Positions 1 to 7,153 of a stretch of DNA of 8,662 bases are shown here, one piece after another. Under the pieces are notes generated by a model. The model saw only the letters and a list, made by a program, of their open reading frames with translations. It was not told where the DNA came from and ran no database searches. Origin of the DNA: Chloroflexota bacterium (GTDB lineage: Bacteria > Chloroflexota > Dormibacteria > CF-121). The stretch spans positions 1-8,662 of the forward strand of contig VBEQ01000103.1 in assembly GCA_005881235.1 (NCBI GenBank), given 5' to 3'. Numbering within the stretch: the first letter of the stretch is position 1; the number at the start of each line of letters is the position of its first letter. A program made the translations under genes and the position numbers.

Positions 1-367
1 TGAGCCCATCACGGCGGACGACGGGCCACCAGAAGAGGAACGCCCCCATCAGGAAGACCACCTGGGCCGCCTCGCGGAACGCCACATTTCTGCTCGCGAG
101 ATCGACCACGGCCGGCAGCTGGGATCCGAACAGCACCACATTGAGGGCCAGCATGCCCACGACCGGGTGCAGCCAGGATGGGGCGCGTCCCGATCGCAGC
201 GGACTGATCCCGTAGGCGAGGAGCGGGATGATGACGGCGAGCATGAGCATCTCCTCGAGCATGTGCACGCTGAGACGCCCGTCGGCAACCTGGCTCAGCG
301 GGGATAGGAGGGCGGCGCAGGACCCCAGCGAACCGGCGTAGAGCGCCGCGCGGTGACGTCGGGCCAT
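1..367 (-). CDS. CtaG/caa3-type cytochrome oxidase assembly-like membrane protein, 3' end outside window
   Basis: Reading from an ATG at 365-367 gives 122 codons open to the window edge; the C-terminus is missing. It starts 4 nt after the PLD-like gene stop, with a weak AGGG upstream. Hydrophobic segments lie at about residues 7-24, 40-56, 69-91 and 103-117, indicating a polytopic inner-membrane protein. The VHMLEEMLMLAVIIPLLAYG stretch (34-53) and the LFWWPVV ending (111-117) resemble the CtaG family (Caa3_CtaG), whose members assist cytochrome c oxidase assembly and are thought to handle copper. Several positions usually occupied by histidine are not: HMLEE replaces HMxxH (35-39), GSQLP replaces the WHLP-type motif (81-85), and FREAAQ (97-102) replaces an HxxxH-like stretch. 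A copper function is therefore doubtful. This is pattern recognition on a partial protein, and another membrane family remains possible. Confidence 0.62.
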   Translation of the reverse strand, partial: MARRHRAALYAGSLGSCAALLSPLSQVADGRLSVHMLEEMLMLAVIIPLLAYGISPLRSGRAPSWLHPVVGMLALNVVLFGSQLPAVVDLASRNVAFREAAQVVFLMGAFLFWWPVVRRDGL

Positions 368-371
368 GACC

Positions 372-1454
372 CTATTTTGGCTGAGAGGCGGGGGCCGGCG
401 CGTAGCGCGAATAGACCGCATCCACGAATTCGACGAAGCGGTCGGCCAGCGTCGCGCCGTCGAGCTGGAGCAGGTTTTCCGCGTTGTCCTCGCCGGCATG
501 CGACAGGTTGTAACTGCCGGTAAAGACCGTGTTGTCGACCACGGTGATCTTGGCGTGCATGAAGTCATGGACGCTGGTCGGCGTGTAGGGCGTGGTGATC
601 TTGGAGGCGAAGGGGAATGCGGTGCTGACCGCCTGGAAGGCCGGCCCCTTCCAGGTCGCGTGGGGGTCGACCCGCCACTGGCCGAGCACCTCGGCCATCT
701 GGGTGCGGTCGTACACGCCTTTGAAGTCGGGATGCGGTCGCTGCGCCAGGTCGCCCAGGGTTCCCAGGATCACCCCGGCGGTGATCACCGGCGAACAGAC
801 GCGGATGCGCCGTTTGGCGTGCGCGATCCCCTGGGCGATCACGTGCGCCATCTGCCGCCCCCGCCCCGGCGCGAAGAACACGTGGGCCTTGACCGGGCTG
901 CCTTGATAGTCGAGGGGGACGCCGGCGAGATCGTACTTGCCACTCCCAACGACCCGACCGCTTTCCCACAGCTCGGCGAAGTTCCTCGCGTACTCCGCGG
1001 CCAGCGCTGCGGATGGAATCCTGAGGATGACGTTCTCCTCTCTCGTCCAGGAGTCGTTCGTCCAGTTCGTGGAGCCGGTCCAGACCGTTGCCGCGTCAGT
1101 CGCCGCATCGCGCACGATGTACTTGTGGTGCATCAGGTCGGGCACGCCGGACACCGGTTTGGTCGGTACCCCCAGACTGCCGATGAACGCGGTGTCGGCT
1201 TGCGAGGGCGGTGGCACCGGGATGGGGTTGGGAAAGTCGACGTTGTAGAGCAGCCGGACCGCCACGCCGCGAGCGGCGACGGCCCTGACCGCGGAGCGCA
1301 CCTGCTCAGCCGGCCCGCCGGTCAGGTTCAGGTCGTAGATGGCGATGTCCAGGCTGCGCTGCGCCGCGCCGATGAAGCCGGCCAGTTCTCCCGCGACCTG
1401 CTCGGCCGGCTGTCCTCCGTCCGTGAGGAAGGTCACCTCGACGGACGCCGTCAC
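372..1454 (-). CDS. Phospholipase D-like protein with two HKD motifs
   Basis: The 360-residue protein has two PLD half-domains. The first HKD motif is His109-x-Lys111-x4-Asp116, followed by GSTNWT (127-132). The second is His300-x-Lys302-x4-Asp307, followed by GSYNLS (313-318). Both are complete, so an active phosphodiesterase is expected, with the two motifs meeting in one catalytic site. The N-terminus lacks a signal peptide or membrane helix, which argues against cardiolipin synthase and for a cytosolic phosphodiesterase, either nuclease or phospholipase. Substrate is not determined. The start is a GTG at 1452-1454 overlapping the LOG gene stop as GTGA. The next methionine in frame (residue 108) would cut off the first half-domain, so the GTG is preferred. 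The stop TAG is 4 nt before the next gene. A very proline-rich stretch at 75-83 (PNPIPVPPP) interrupts the first half-domain. Confidence 0.85.
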   Translation of the reverse strand: MTASVEVTFLTDGGQPAEQVAGELAGFIGAAQRSLDIAIYDLNLTGGPAEQVRSAVRAVAARGVAVRLLYNVDFPNPIPVPPPSQADTAFIGSLGVPTKPVSGVPDLMHHKYIVRDAATDAATVWTGSTNWTNDSWTREENVILRIPSAALAAEYARNFAELWESGRVVGSGKYDLAGVPLDYQGSPVKAHVFFAPGRGRQMAHVIAQGIAHAKRRIRVCSPVITAGVILGTLGDLAQRPHPDFKGVYDRTQMAEVLGQWRVDPHATWKGPAFQAVSTAFPFASKITTPYTPTSVHDFMHAKITVVDNTVFTGSYNLSHAGEDNAENLLQLDGATLADRFVEFVDAVYSRYAPAPASQPK

Positions 1455-2239
1455 TGAGCGTCGCTCTTCTTCGGTTCCGCTCGTTCCTTTGGCTGGGCCT
1501 CGAGCACTTTTCGCTGGTAGAACTGCTGCACGATGTCGGCGGCGTGCTGAATGTCGTCGGTGACGACCATCAGGTCCAGGTCTTCGGGCGAGATCTTGCC
1601 CTCAGCCAGTACCCGGTCGCGGATCCACTGCTGCAGCCCGGCCCAATAGCTGGAGCCGAACATGATCACCGGGAAGTGCACGATCTTCCCCGTCTGGATC
1701 AGCGTCAACGCCTCGAAGAGTTCGTCCATGGTGCCGAAGCCGCCCGGGAAGATGACGAAGGCTTCCGCGTACTTGACGAACATCGTCTTGCGCACGAAGA
1801 AGTAGTGGAACTCGATGCCGAGGTTGACGAACTCGTTGAGGCCCTGTTCGAACGGCAGCTCGATGTTGAGGCCGACCGACAGGCCACGGCCTTCACGGGC
1901 ACCCCGGTTGGCCGCTTCCATGGTGCCCGGGCCGCCGCCGGTGATGATGGCGAAGCCCCGGCGGGCGAGCTCGGCCGCCAGGGTTCGCGCGGCATCGTAC
2001 ATCGGGTCGGGCGGACGAACGCGGGCCGATCCGAAGAAGGTGACGGCAGGACCGACGGTGGCGAGCGCATCGAAGCCGGCCACGAACTCCGCCTGGATAC
2101 GCAGCACCCGCCAGGGGTCGCTTTCCAGGAACTCCGGGGCAGCATCGGGCCGCTCAAGCAGCTTGCGGTCCTCGATCTGCCGCTCCACGCCACGACGGAC
2201 GATGCCTCCGGTCCGCCGCTCTTTGGACTCTTCGCCCAT
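1451..2239 (-). CDS. LOG-family (TIGR00730) nucleotide phosphoribohydrolase-like protein
   Basis: The 262-residue Rossmann-type protein belongs to the LOG/lysine-decarboxylase-like family. Hallmarks are TFFGSAR (67-73), GGGPGTMEAANRGA (101-114) and the phosphate-ribose loop PGGFGTMDE (165-173), with the catalytic-type Arg150-Lys151 pair in FFVRKTMF. Characterised members cleave the N-glycosidic bond of nucleoside 5'-monophosphates, releasing base and ribose 5-phosphate. Plant LOG acts on cytokinin nucleotides, and E. coli PpnN acts on purine and pyrimidine nucleotides. This copy is the longer actinobacterial type, with about 60 charged residues before the core, and lacks the extra domains of PpnN. 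Older 'lysine decarboxylase' labels are wrong for the family. It lies 38 nt after the methyltransferase gene and overlaps the PLD-like gene by 4 nt. The only GAGG near the ATG is just 2 nt away, so the ribosome binding site is poor. A supply of uracil to the upstream pathway is my inference. Confidence 0.87.
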   Translation of the reverse strand: MGEESKERRTGGIVRRGVERQIEDRKLLERPDAAPEFLESDPWRVLRIQAEFVAGFDALATVGPAVTFFGSARVRPPDPMYDAARTLAAELARRGFAIITGGGPGTMEAANRGAREGRGLSVGLNIELPFEQGLNEFVNLGIEFHYFFVRKTMFVKYAEAFVIFPGGFGTMDELFEALTLIQTGKIVHFPVIMFGSSYWAGLQQWIRDRVLAEGKISPEDLDLMVVTDDIQHAADIVQQFYQRKVLEAQPKERAEPKKSDAQ

Positions 2240-2277
2240 TGCCTCGCTAACTCTACCCGCTCATTGGAAGAGAGCGA

Positions 2278-2937
2278 TTACCTGCCCGCCAGCACGTAAA
2301 AGCTCGGCGAATCGACGAGCTCGGCGTCCGGCCGCGCAAACATTCGGCGCAGCTTTAGCCCCGCCACTCTGCCAAGCCAGTTCTCGACCTCCTCGGGCCA
2401 AACAAGCGGGACCTCGGCTTGTTGCGTGATCGTGCGGCCGTCGGAAAGCTTGTAATCGACCTCGAAGCGCGCGCCGTTGCCGTCGAAAGACTGAACCCGC
2501 ACCCCCCGGCTTGCGCCCGCCCGCAGCCAGTGGGGATTGGTCAACTCGAAGGCAATTGACCCATTGGCGGCAACATGGTCGGCGGCAGATCGCAGGCGGT
2601 CGGCAAAGCACAGGATGTTCGAAGGGACGATGACGAGATCGAACTGGCGGCGCAGGTCGAGGTCTTCAATCCGGGATTGGATCAGCTCTGTCCCCGGAAG
2701 GCGCGCTCGCAGCCGCGCGAGCATGCCAGGGTGGCTATCGACGCCGACCAACTCGATCCCCGCGGCGCGCAGCGGCACCGCCAGACGCCCGGTGCCGATG
2801 CCCAGGTAGAGCACGGGCGGCGCGGCCGCCTGCGCCAGTTCGAGCCAGGGCGACAGGTCGGTGGCGTCGGGAAGCTGTGCGTACAGCTCGGCGAACCCCT
2901 CATCGGGGCTCGATGGGTCGTCGCGAACGATGCTCAT
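2278..2937 (-). CDS. Class I SAM-dependent methyltransferase, substrate unknown
   Basis: The 219-residue soluble protein has a Rossmann methyltransferase core. Motif I is VLYLGIGTGRLAVPL (42-56). The acidic residue that would bind the SAM ribose is Asp67 in VGVDSHPGML (64-73). IEDLDL (90-95) and FDLVIVPSN (99-107) correspond to the later motifs. The second half (about 125-219) resembles the beta-rich C-terminal segment seen in small-molecule methyltransferases of the Methyltransf_25 type. No substrate-specific motif is recognised. It starts at an ATG 21 nt after the aminotransferase stop, with no convincing ribosome binding site, and ends with TAA. Co-transcription with the pyrimidine genes is likely from the spacing, but a pathway role is not evident. 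It could be an unlinked passenger. Confidence 0.8.
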   Translation of the reverse strand: MSIVRDDPSSPDEGFAELYAQLPDATDLSPWLELAQAAAPPVLYLGIGTGRLAVPLRAAGIELVGVDSHPGMLARLRARLPGTELIQSRIEDLDLRRQFDLVIVPSNILCFADRLRSAADHVAANGSIAFELTNPHWLRAGASRGVRVQSFDGNGARFEVDYKLSDGRTITQQAEVPLVWPEEVENWLGRVAGLKLRRMFARPDAELVDSPSFYVLAGR

Positions 2938-2958
2938 GCACGCGTCCGAGCGCGGAGC

Positions 2959-4299
2959 TCAGGCGACGGCCTGGTCCGCGAGGTCGAGCGCCTTGTCGAT
3001 GATCGCGAATCCCTCCGCCAGCTCCTCCTCGTTGATGCAGAGCGGGGGATTCGTCATGATCGTGTGCCAGCGGACGAAGGTGTAGAGGCCCTGGTCGCGC
3101 AGGGACTTCCCCACCGCTTTCATCGGTTCCGAGGTTCCGTTGAAAGGAGCGAGCGGCTCCATCGTCTTGCGGTCTTTCACCAGCTCCAGGATGCCGAAGA
3201 GACCGATCGAGCGCGTGAGGCCAACCGATGGATGCTTCCGCCTGAGCTCCTGGTGGTGGCGCTTCATCACCTCACCCATCCGGCGCGCGTTGCCGATCAT
3301 GTCGTCCTCTTCGTACGCCTGGATCGTGCCCAGGGCGGCCGCGCAGGCCAGGGGGTGACTGTTGTAGGTCAGCCCGCCGTAAAAGACGTTCTTCTCGAAG
3401 TAGTCCGCGACTTTGGGGCGTATCCCGACCGCTCCAAGCGGGACGTAGCTGCTGGTCAGCCCCTTCGCCATGGTGATGATGTCGGGGACGACCTTCCAAT
3501 GGTTGACGGCAAACCACTCGCCGGTTCGACCAAACCCGGACATGACCTCGTCGCAGATCATCAGAATGCCGTAGCGGTCGCACAGCTCCCGCACGCCTTG
3601 CAGGTATCCATCCGGTGGGATGAGGATCCCGTTCGTCCCGGTGACCGGCTCCAGGATGAAGCCGGCGATGGTACTCGGCCCCTCGAGCTGGATGGTCTCC
3701 TCCAGGTAGCGCAGTGACTCCTGCGCACTGTCCACCTCGCGTTGTGGTCCGTGATAGGGATCGAGGACATGCACCACACCTGAATCTCCGATGTCATTCG
3801 CCCAACGGCGCGGATCGCCGGTCAGCGCGATCGCCCCGGCCGTTGCGCCGTGGTAGGAGCGGTAGCGCGAAACGATCTTGTGGCGGCCGGTGACCCAGCG
3901 AGCCATCTTGATGGCGTACTCGTTTGCCTCGGCACCGCCAAGGGTGAAGAAGACCTTGTTGATGTCACCGGGGAGCAACTCCGCCAGCTTCTGGCCCAGC
4001 CGCGCGCGGGGCTCGTGGGCCATGAACGGGTTGATGAAAGCCAGCTTCTCGGCCTGCCGCTTGATCGCCTCGACGATGCGAGGATCGCTGTGCCCCGCGT
4101 TGACGCTCATGAACTGGCTATTGAAGTCGATGATGCGCTTGCCGTCGGGGGTGTAGAAGTAGACGCCTTTGGCGTGATCGACGGCAATCGGGTCGACCGC
4201 GGACTGCGCGGTCCAGTCGTAGAGCGTGTACTGGCGGCAGAGGGCGACGATCTCCTCGCCGCTCAGAACGTGCGGCCGCGCGCTCGTCTCTAAAGCCAT
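2959..4299 (-). CDS. Class III PLP aminotransferase, probable beta-alanine (beta-aminoisobutyrate) transaminase
   Basis: The 446-residue fold-type I, subgroup III aminotransferase has PLP lysine Lys279 (TMAKGLTSSY), the pyridine-nitrogen aspartate Asp250 in CDEVMSGFGRTG (249-260), the GGAEANE phosphate-site motif (121-127) and SYHGAT (148-153). Length is normal. Relatives of this type act on omega-amino acids such as beta-alanine, taurine, beta-aminoisobutyrate or GABA, using pyruvate or 2-oxoglutarate. Here it would turn beta-alanine into malonate semialdehyde, the substrate of the MmsA encoded just upstream. That context, rather than any residue I can read, drives the substrate call. Taurine aminotransferase is the main alternative from sequence, but no sulfonate gene is visible. 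The start overlaps the mmsA 3' end by 10 nt. The stop TGA at 2959-2961 is followed by a 21-nt spacer, which ends the tightly overlapping part of the operon. Confidence 0.88.
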   Translation of the reverse strand: MALETSARPHVLSGEEIVALCRQYTLYDWTAQSAVDPIAVDHAKGVYFYTPDGKRIIDFNSQFMSVNAGHSDPRIVEAIKRQAEKLAFINPFMAHEPRARLGQKLAELLPGDINKVFFTLGGAEANEYAIKMARWVTGRHKIVSRYRSYHGATAGAIALTGDPRRWANDIGDSGVVHVLDPYHGPQREVDSAQESLRYLEETIQLEGPSTIAGFILEPVTGTNGILIPPDGYLQGVRELCDRYGILMICDEVMSGFGRTGEWFAVNHWKVVPDIITMAKGLTSSYVPLGAVGIRPKVADYFEKNVFYGGLTYNSHPLACAAALGTIQAYEEDDMIGNARRMGEVMKRHHQELRRKHPSVGLTRSIGLFGILELVKDRKTMEPLAPFNGTSEPMKAVGKSLRDQGLYTFVRWHTIMTNPPLCINEEELAEGFAIIDKALDLADQAVA

Positions 4300-5738
4300 C
4301 TTGTCGTGATCACCTTGTGCCGCGTGTAGAAGCGGATGCTGTCCTGTCCGGTGGCGTGCAGGTCGCCGAAGAACGAGTTCTTCCAGCCGGTGAAGGGGAA
4401 GAACGCCATCGGCGCCGCCACCCCGATGTTGACACCCAGCATGCCGGCCTGCGCCCGGCGCTTGAACTCGCGGGCATTCTTGCCCGAGGTGGTGAAGATC
4501 GAGGCCATGTTGCCATAGGTGCTGGTATTGAGCAGCTTCAACGCCTCGTCGATGTCGCTGGCGCGCATCACCGAGAGCACCGGCCCGAACAACTCCTCCT
4601 TCCAGATCTTCATGTTGGGCGTGACCCGGTCGAAAATCGTCGGCCCGAGGAAGAAGCCATCCTTCTGATCCACCTGGCGTCCATCAGAGACGAGTTGCGC
4701 CCCTTCGGACTGGGCGCCGTCGATGTACTCGATCAGCTTCTTCTTGCGTTCGCCCCGAATCACCGGGCCGAGGGTCGTCTTCGGATCCGTCCCGGGACCC
4801 ACCTTCAGCTTCGCCGCATCGTTGGCGAGCTCGCGCACCAGGGCGTCGCCGATCTTGCCGACGCCAACCGCGACGCTGCCCGCCAGGCAGCGCTGGCCCG
4901 CGTTTCCGAACGCCGAGGAGATGACGTGCGGTGCCGAGAGCTCGAGGTCGGCGTCGTCCATGACCAGGATGTGGTTCTTTGCGCCGCCCAGCGCCTGCAC
5001 CCGCTTGCCGTTCGCCGCCGCCGTCGTGTAGATGTACGCGGCCACGGTCGCCGAGCCGACAAACGAGATCGCCGCAACGTCCGGATGGGTAAGGAGCTGG
5101 TTGACGGCGTCATTCGCCCCGTGCACGACGTTGAAGACACCGGGGGGCAGGCCTGCCTCCTCGAGCAATTCGGCGATACGCATCGCCGAGAGCGGGGTGA
5201 GCTGCGACGGCTTGAGGACGAAGCTGTTCCCCGTCACGATGGCAACCGGGATCATCCACATCGGCACCATGTTGGGGAAGTTGAAGGGCGTGATGCCGGC
5301 GACGACGCCGACCGGAAAGCGGGTCAACTCCTCATCGATGCCCTTGGCGATCTGATCGAGATTCTGACCCATCATCAGCGTCGGCGCGCCGCAGGCGAAG
5401 TCGATCACCTCGATCGCCCGCTTGACCTCACCTTTTGACTCATCGAGCGTCTTGCCGTTTTCCCTGGTGACGATCGCGGACAGCTCATCGATGTGCTGGT
5501 CGAAGAGCGCTTTGAAGCGGAACATCACTTGCGCCCGCTCGGGAACCGGGGTCTCGCTCCAGGCGGGGAAGGCCTGCTTCGCCGCGGCGACCGCCTCGTC
5601 GATCTCCTCTCGGGTCGAGTGCGGAAGACTGGCGATGGTCTCCCCGGTCGCGGGGTTCGGAATCGGATCTGTCTTCTCCGAGCGCGAATCGCGGAACTTG
5701 CCGCCGATGAAGCTCTGGACGTTCTTGGTTGCGATCAT
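4290..5738 (-). CDS. mmsA: CoA-acylating (methyl)malonate-semialdehyde dehydrogenase
   Basis: The 482-residue aldehyde dehydrogenase superfamily enzyme converts malonate semialdehyde to acetyl-CoA and methylmalonate semialdehyde to propionyl-CoA, with NAD+, CoA and loss of CO2. The nucleophile is Cys284 in GQRCLAGS, with Asn154 in the PFNFP motif. Arg107 (GEVKRAIE) and Arg283 match the arginines said to hold the substrate carboxylate in Bacillus IolA. The glutamate that acts as base in hydrolytic aldehyde dehydrogenases is replaced by Ala249 (VQALGGAKNH). Loss of that base fits CoA transfer rather than hydrolysis and is typical of the family. The C-terminal block FPFTGWKNSFFGDLHATG (447-464) is an MmsA hallmark. 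Length is normal. It overlaps the upstream dihydropyrimidinase by 4 nt and the downstream aminotransferase by 10 nt. The same enzyme serves valine or inositol breakdown elsewhere, but this context points to uracil and thymine carbon. Confidence 0.94.
   Translation of the reverse strand: MIATKNVQSFIGGKFRDSRSEKTDPIPNPATGETIASLPHSTREEIDEAVAAAKQAFPAWSETPVPERAQVMFRFKALFDQHIDELSAIVTRENGKTLDESKGEVKRAIEVIDFACGAPTLMMGQNLDQIAKGIDEELTRFPVGVVAGITPFNFPNMVPMWMIPVAIVTGNSFVLKPSQLTPLSAMRIAELLEEAGLPPGVFNVVHGANDAVNQLLTHPDVAAISFVGSATVAAYIYTTAAANGKRVQALGGAKNHILVMDDADLELSAPHVISSAFGNAGQRCLAGSVAVGVGKIGDALVRELANDAAKLKVGPGTDPKTTLGPVIRGERKKKLIEYIDGAQSEGAQLVSDGRQVDQKDGFFLGPTIFDRVTPNMKIWKEELFGPVLSVMRASDIDEALKLLNTSTYGNMASIFTTSGKNAREFKRRAQAGMLGVNIGVAAPMAFFPFTGWKNSFFGDLHATGQDSIRFYTRHKVITTRWL
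4311..4316 (-). promoter_or_regulatory. Probable Shine-Dalgarno for the aminotransferase gene
   Basis: The minus strand reads AAGGTG within the last codons of mmsA, 11 nt before the ATG at 4297-4299. The spacing is a little long but usable. It supports a start that overlaps the mmsA 3' end by 10 nt. Confidence 0.45.
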
Positions 5739-7153
5739 GATCTGGCTCCTACCGGGCTCGGCTCACTGGCCGGCACCCCATGGAATGGCGAGCGGCGAAG
5801 GAACTGGCCGGCACCCTTGACGCCCTGGAATTTTCCGTCCCGAACCAGGACGTTGCCGCGTTGCATCACGACCTCCGGCAGGCCCTTGACCGTCATGCCC
5901 TCGTAGCAACTGTAGTCCACGTTCATGTGGTGGGTCTTCGCCGAGAGCGTCCGCTCCACCCGTGGGTTGAAGATCACGAGATCGGCGTCGCTCCCCGGCG
6001 CGATCGTGCCCTTGCGGGGGAAGAGACCGAACATCTTGGCGGGCGCCGTCGCCACCAGCTCGACGAAGCGGTTGAGCGTGATCCGCCCCGAATTCACGCC
6101 GCCGTGGAAGATGAGCGAAAAGCGATCTTCCACACCGGGCAGGCCGTTGGGGATCTTGGAGAAGTCGCCGCGACCCATCTCCTTCTGGCCTTTGAAGTGG
6201 AACGGACAGTGGTCAGTCGCGACCAGCTGGAGGTCGTCCTGCAGCAGACCCTTCCAGAGCTCGTCATGATGCGATGGCGGTCGCAGTGGTGGCGAGCAGA
6301 CGTACTTGGCGCCTTCGAAACCGGGCCGCCCCAGATCGTCGAGGCTGAGGTAGAGGTACTGCGGGCAGGTCTCGGCAAAGGTCGGGGCGCCGTCGTCGCG
6401 GGCCTCGCGCACCGCGTCCAGGGCCTCTTTCGAGCTCAGGTGCACGATGTAGACCGCGACCTCCGCCAATCGGGAGAGGGCAATCGCTCGACTGGTGGCC
6501 TCCCCCTCCATCGAGGCGGGCCTCGTGAGGCCGTGGTTGATGGGATCTCCCTTTCCCTCCGCCAGGTAGCGTTTCACGAGGACGTCGATGGCGCCCCCGT
6601 TCTCCGCGTGCATCATGATCAAGCCGCCGTTCTCTGCGGTGCGGCTCATCGCCTTAAAGATTGCCGCATCGTCGAGCATGAAGACCCCGGGGTAGGCCAT
6701 GAAGAGCTTGAAGGATGGGATGCCCTCGTTGACCAGCGTGTCCATCTCTTTGAGGATCGAATCGTTGATCTCGCGCACGATCATGTGAAAGCCGTAATCG
6801 ATGTGCGCCTTGGCCTGCGCCTTCTTGTGCCACTGGTCGAGACCCTGACGCAGCGTCTGGCCGTAGCTCTGCACCGCGAAGTCGACGATCGTCGTCGTCC
6901 CGCCCCAGGCGGCGGCGGCCGTCCCGGTGGCGAAGTCGTCGGACGCGAAGGTCCCACCGAAGGGAAGCTCCATGTGGGTATGGACGTCGATCGCGCCCGG
7001 CATGACGTAGCGGTTTTCGGCGTCGATCACCTGGTCGGCGCTGGTAGCAAGCCCACTCCCGATGGCGGCGATCTTCTCGCCGTCGATCAAGACATCGGTT
7101 TTGGTCGTGTCGCTCGCCGTCACCACCGTGCCGTTCTTGATCAGCGTCCTCAT
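5735..7153 (-). CDS. hydA: Dihydropyrimidinase / D-hydantoinase
   Basis: The 472-residue amidohydrolase-fold enzyme opens the dihydrouracil or dihydrothymine ring to the N-carbamoyl-beta-amino acid; relatives also open 5-substituted hydantoins. The binuclear metal site is complete: His58 and His60 (DVHTH), Lys149 as the expected carboxylated lysine (FKLFMAYPG), His182 (MMHAENG), His238 (IVHLSS) and Asp314 (ATDHCPF). Tyr154 matches the substrate-contacting tyrosine of hydantoinases. The C-terminal GAGQFLRR (447-454), with a short tail after it, is typical, and the length is normal for the family. The start ATG lies inside the 3' end of the ureidopropionase gene as ATGA, with only a weak GGGA upstream, so translation is probably coupled. 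The stop overlaps the mmsA start in the same manner. With ureidopropionase, aminotransferase and semialdehyde dehydrogenase alongside, pyrimidine catabolism is the best reading. A hydantoin-salvage role is possible. Confidence 0.93.
   Translation of the reverse strand: MRTLIKNGTVVTASDTTKTDVLIDGEKIAAIGSGLATSADQVIDAENRYVMPGAIDVHTHMELPFGGTFASDDFATGTAAAAWGGTTTIVDFAVQSYGQTLRQGLDQWHKKAQAKAHIDYGFHMIVREINDSILKEMDTLVNEGIPSFKLFMAYPGVFMLDDAAIFKAMSRTAENGGLIMMHAENGGAIDVLVKRYLAEGKGDPINHGLTRPASMEGEATSRAIALSRLAEVAVYIVHLSSKEALDAVREARDDGAPTFAETCPQYLYLSLDDLGRPGFEGAKYVCSPPLRPPSHHDELWKGLLQDDLQLVATDHCPFHFKGQKEMGRGDFSKIPNGLPGVEDRFSLIFHGGVNSGRITLNRFVELVATAPAKMFGLFPRKGTIAPGSDADLVIFNPRVERTLSAKTHHMNVDYSCYEGMTVKGLPEVVMQRGNVLVRDGKFQGVKGAGQFLRRSPFHGVPASEPSPVGARS
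5746..5750 (-). promoter_or_regulatory. Shine-Dalgarno for mmsA
   Basis: The minus strand reads AGGAG, 7 nt upstream of the ATG at 5736-5738. It lies inside the last codons of the dihydropyrimidinase gene. It supports the chosen start, which overlaps the upstream TGA as ATGA. Confidence 0.65.

Noticed and set aside
49..288. 79-codon minus-strand open frame at the left end
   Set aside because: It is Ser/Arg/Cys-rich and out of frame with the membrane-protein frame beginning at 367, which has a well-placed start, transmembrane segments and family-like motifs.
366..1457. 363-codon plus-strand open frame opposite the PLD-like gene
   Set aside because: It is codon-aligned antisense to a gene with two intact HKD motifs. 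Such frames stay open in GC-rich genes because TTA, CTA and TCA codons are rare. The product is Arg/Gly/Val-rich with no recognisable domain.
2240..2277. Possible terminator hairpin between the methyltransferase and LOG genes
   Set aside because: The minus-strand RNA can form a 5-bp stem (CGCUC/GAGCG) with a 9-nt loop, but no U-run follows, so it is not a credible intrinsic terminator.
2938..2958. CGCG-rich inverted repeat between the aminotransferase and methyltransferase genes
   Set aside because: It has only 4-bp arms and no U-tract, which is expected by chance in GC-rich DNA. There is no basis to call a terminator or operator.
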